Shown here piece after piece: positions 63,785 to 64,000 of a DNA stretch of 64,000 bases (within the stretch, counting starts at the first letter, position 1; the number at the start of each line of letters is the position of its first letter). The translations under genes were made by a program, and so were the position numbers. The DNA is from Sediminibacillus massiliensis (GTDB lineage: Bacteria; Bacillota; Bacilli; Bacillales; Amphibacillaceae), in assembly GCF_900156915.1 (NCBI RefSeq), contig NZ_LT732535.1:1451823-1515822 (forward strand), read 5' to 3'. The notes under the pieces are model-generated. The model worked only from the letters and a program-made list of their open reading frames with translations. It was not told where the DNA came from and did not search any database.

Positions 63785-63822
63785 AAAAAAAACCGTGATT
63801 TCTAGAATGAAATCTACGGTTC
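63785..63822 (-). terminator. Terminator of the partial amidohydrolase gene
   Basis: AACCGTAGATTTC/GAAATCACGGTT hairpin with one mismatch, followed on the minus strand by a run of T. Confidence 0.8.
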
Positions 63823-63868
63823 TTTTAACTGATTCTGTTGAAAACTTTCTCTTCATCAACAGAAATGG

Positions 63869-64000
63869 TTAACGTTTAAATATTACTTGTTCAACAGATT
63901 CCCCGAATGAAAGGCTTGTTTCCCCAGGCTTTGTCTCGGCAATAATGCTTCCGTTCCGGATGGAATAACGGACATCTGCCTGTCTGCGGACCGCCTCATA
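63869..64000 (-). CDS. C-terminal end of an amidohydrolase, cytosine deaminase-like (cut by window edge)
   Basis: Only the last 43 residues are visible. They contain EAVRRQADVRYSIRNGSIIAET, which matches the end of metal-dependent amidohydrolases of the CodA type, where the strand RYSIRNG closes the beta-sandwich domain. The stop TAA is at 63869-63871 and a terminator follows. The exact substrate cannot be judged from this fragment. Confidence 0.65.
   Translation of the reverse strand, partial: YEAVRRQADVRYSIRNGSIIAETKPGETSLSFGESVEQVIFKR

Noticed and set aside
1-64000. tRNA, rRNA, prophage or transposase genes
   Set aside because: No tRNA-like cloverleaf, rRNA sequence, phage structural gene or transposase motif was noticed; short RNAs could still be missed by eye.

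Overview
The window looks like chromosomal DNA of a moderately halophilic Bacillaceae (Halobacillus/Virgibacillus/Oceanobacillus type). Signs of this are strong AGGAGG ribosome sites with many TTG/GTG starts, T-box control of thrS, hxlAB, an IDEAL-domain protein, YjzC-like and YrhK-like proteins, and salt-adaptation genes: an OpuD betaine transporter, a proC-proB-proA cluster in the order of the osmotic proHJA operon, and ectoine-degradation genes. Genus and species cannot be fixed from the sequence alone.

The most striking feature is at 1-4.1 kb. The minus-strand thrS gene (cut by the window edge) is preceded by eleven consecutive T-box leaders, each with its own stem I, stem III, T-box and intrinsic terminator. 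The period is 259 bp and the nine central copies look identical. A single promoter candidate (4113-4141) lies upstream, so a transcript must pass eleven tRNA-Thr-sensing terminators to reach thrS.

4.3-15.6 kb: an ECF sigma factor with an overlapping membrane anti-sigma-like gene, a Nudix CoA pyrophosphatase, a lipoprotein and small genes, then a formate block (fdhD, FdhF/YdeP-type molybdoenzyme, DUF2294 protein, OFA-type transporter with an attenuator-like hairpin), and a stand-alone SF2 helicase. 15.9-18.4 kb: ribulose monophosphate formaldehyde detoxification (hxlA-hxlB) and an HxlR-type regulator, separated by a 677-bp interspersed repeat. 18.7-24.5 kb: opuD, galU/ugd divergent pair, GNAT, glutathionyl-hydroquinone-reductase-like protein. 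24.7-38.6 kb: transporters, Rrf2 and cyclic-nucleotide-domain regulators, cyclophilin lipoprotein, aldo/keto reductase, HAD phosphatase, a VanRS-like two-component pair, an SH3-amidase. 38.6-42.6 kb: secreted metallo-beta-lactamase-fold/HhH protein with DUF3006 partner, and a YjcD-type UvrD helicase.

42.7-47.7 kb: gluconate catabolism (gnd-gntP-gntK, divergent RpiR-type regulator, cre-like site). 48.0-51.4 kb: proline synthesis. 52-56.6 kb: small membrane proteins, a phospholipase-like protein, a DHFR-family pseudogene with one in-frame stop, SelO, RDD and DoxX-like proteins. 56.8-60 kb: ectoine degradation (eutB-eutC-doeA). 60.6-63.6 kb: a small membrane protein and the cadC-cadA metal efflux operon, in which the first metal-binding cysteine codon of CadA is TGA. 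The window ends in a partial amidohydrolase.

A repeat family with 13-bp terminal inverted repeats occurs three times (17199-17875, 51534-52117 inverted, 60138-60496), each beside an operon. No rRNA, tRNA, CRISPR array, prophage or insertion-sequence transposase was recognised. All calls are from reading the sequence; no database search was run.
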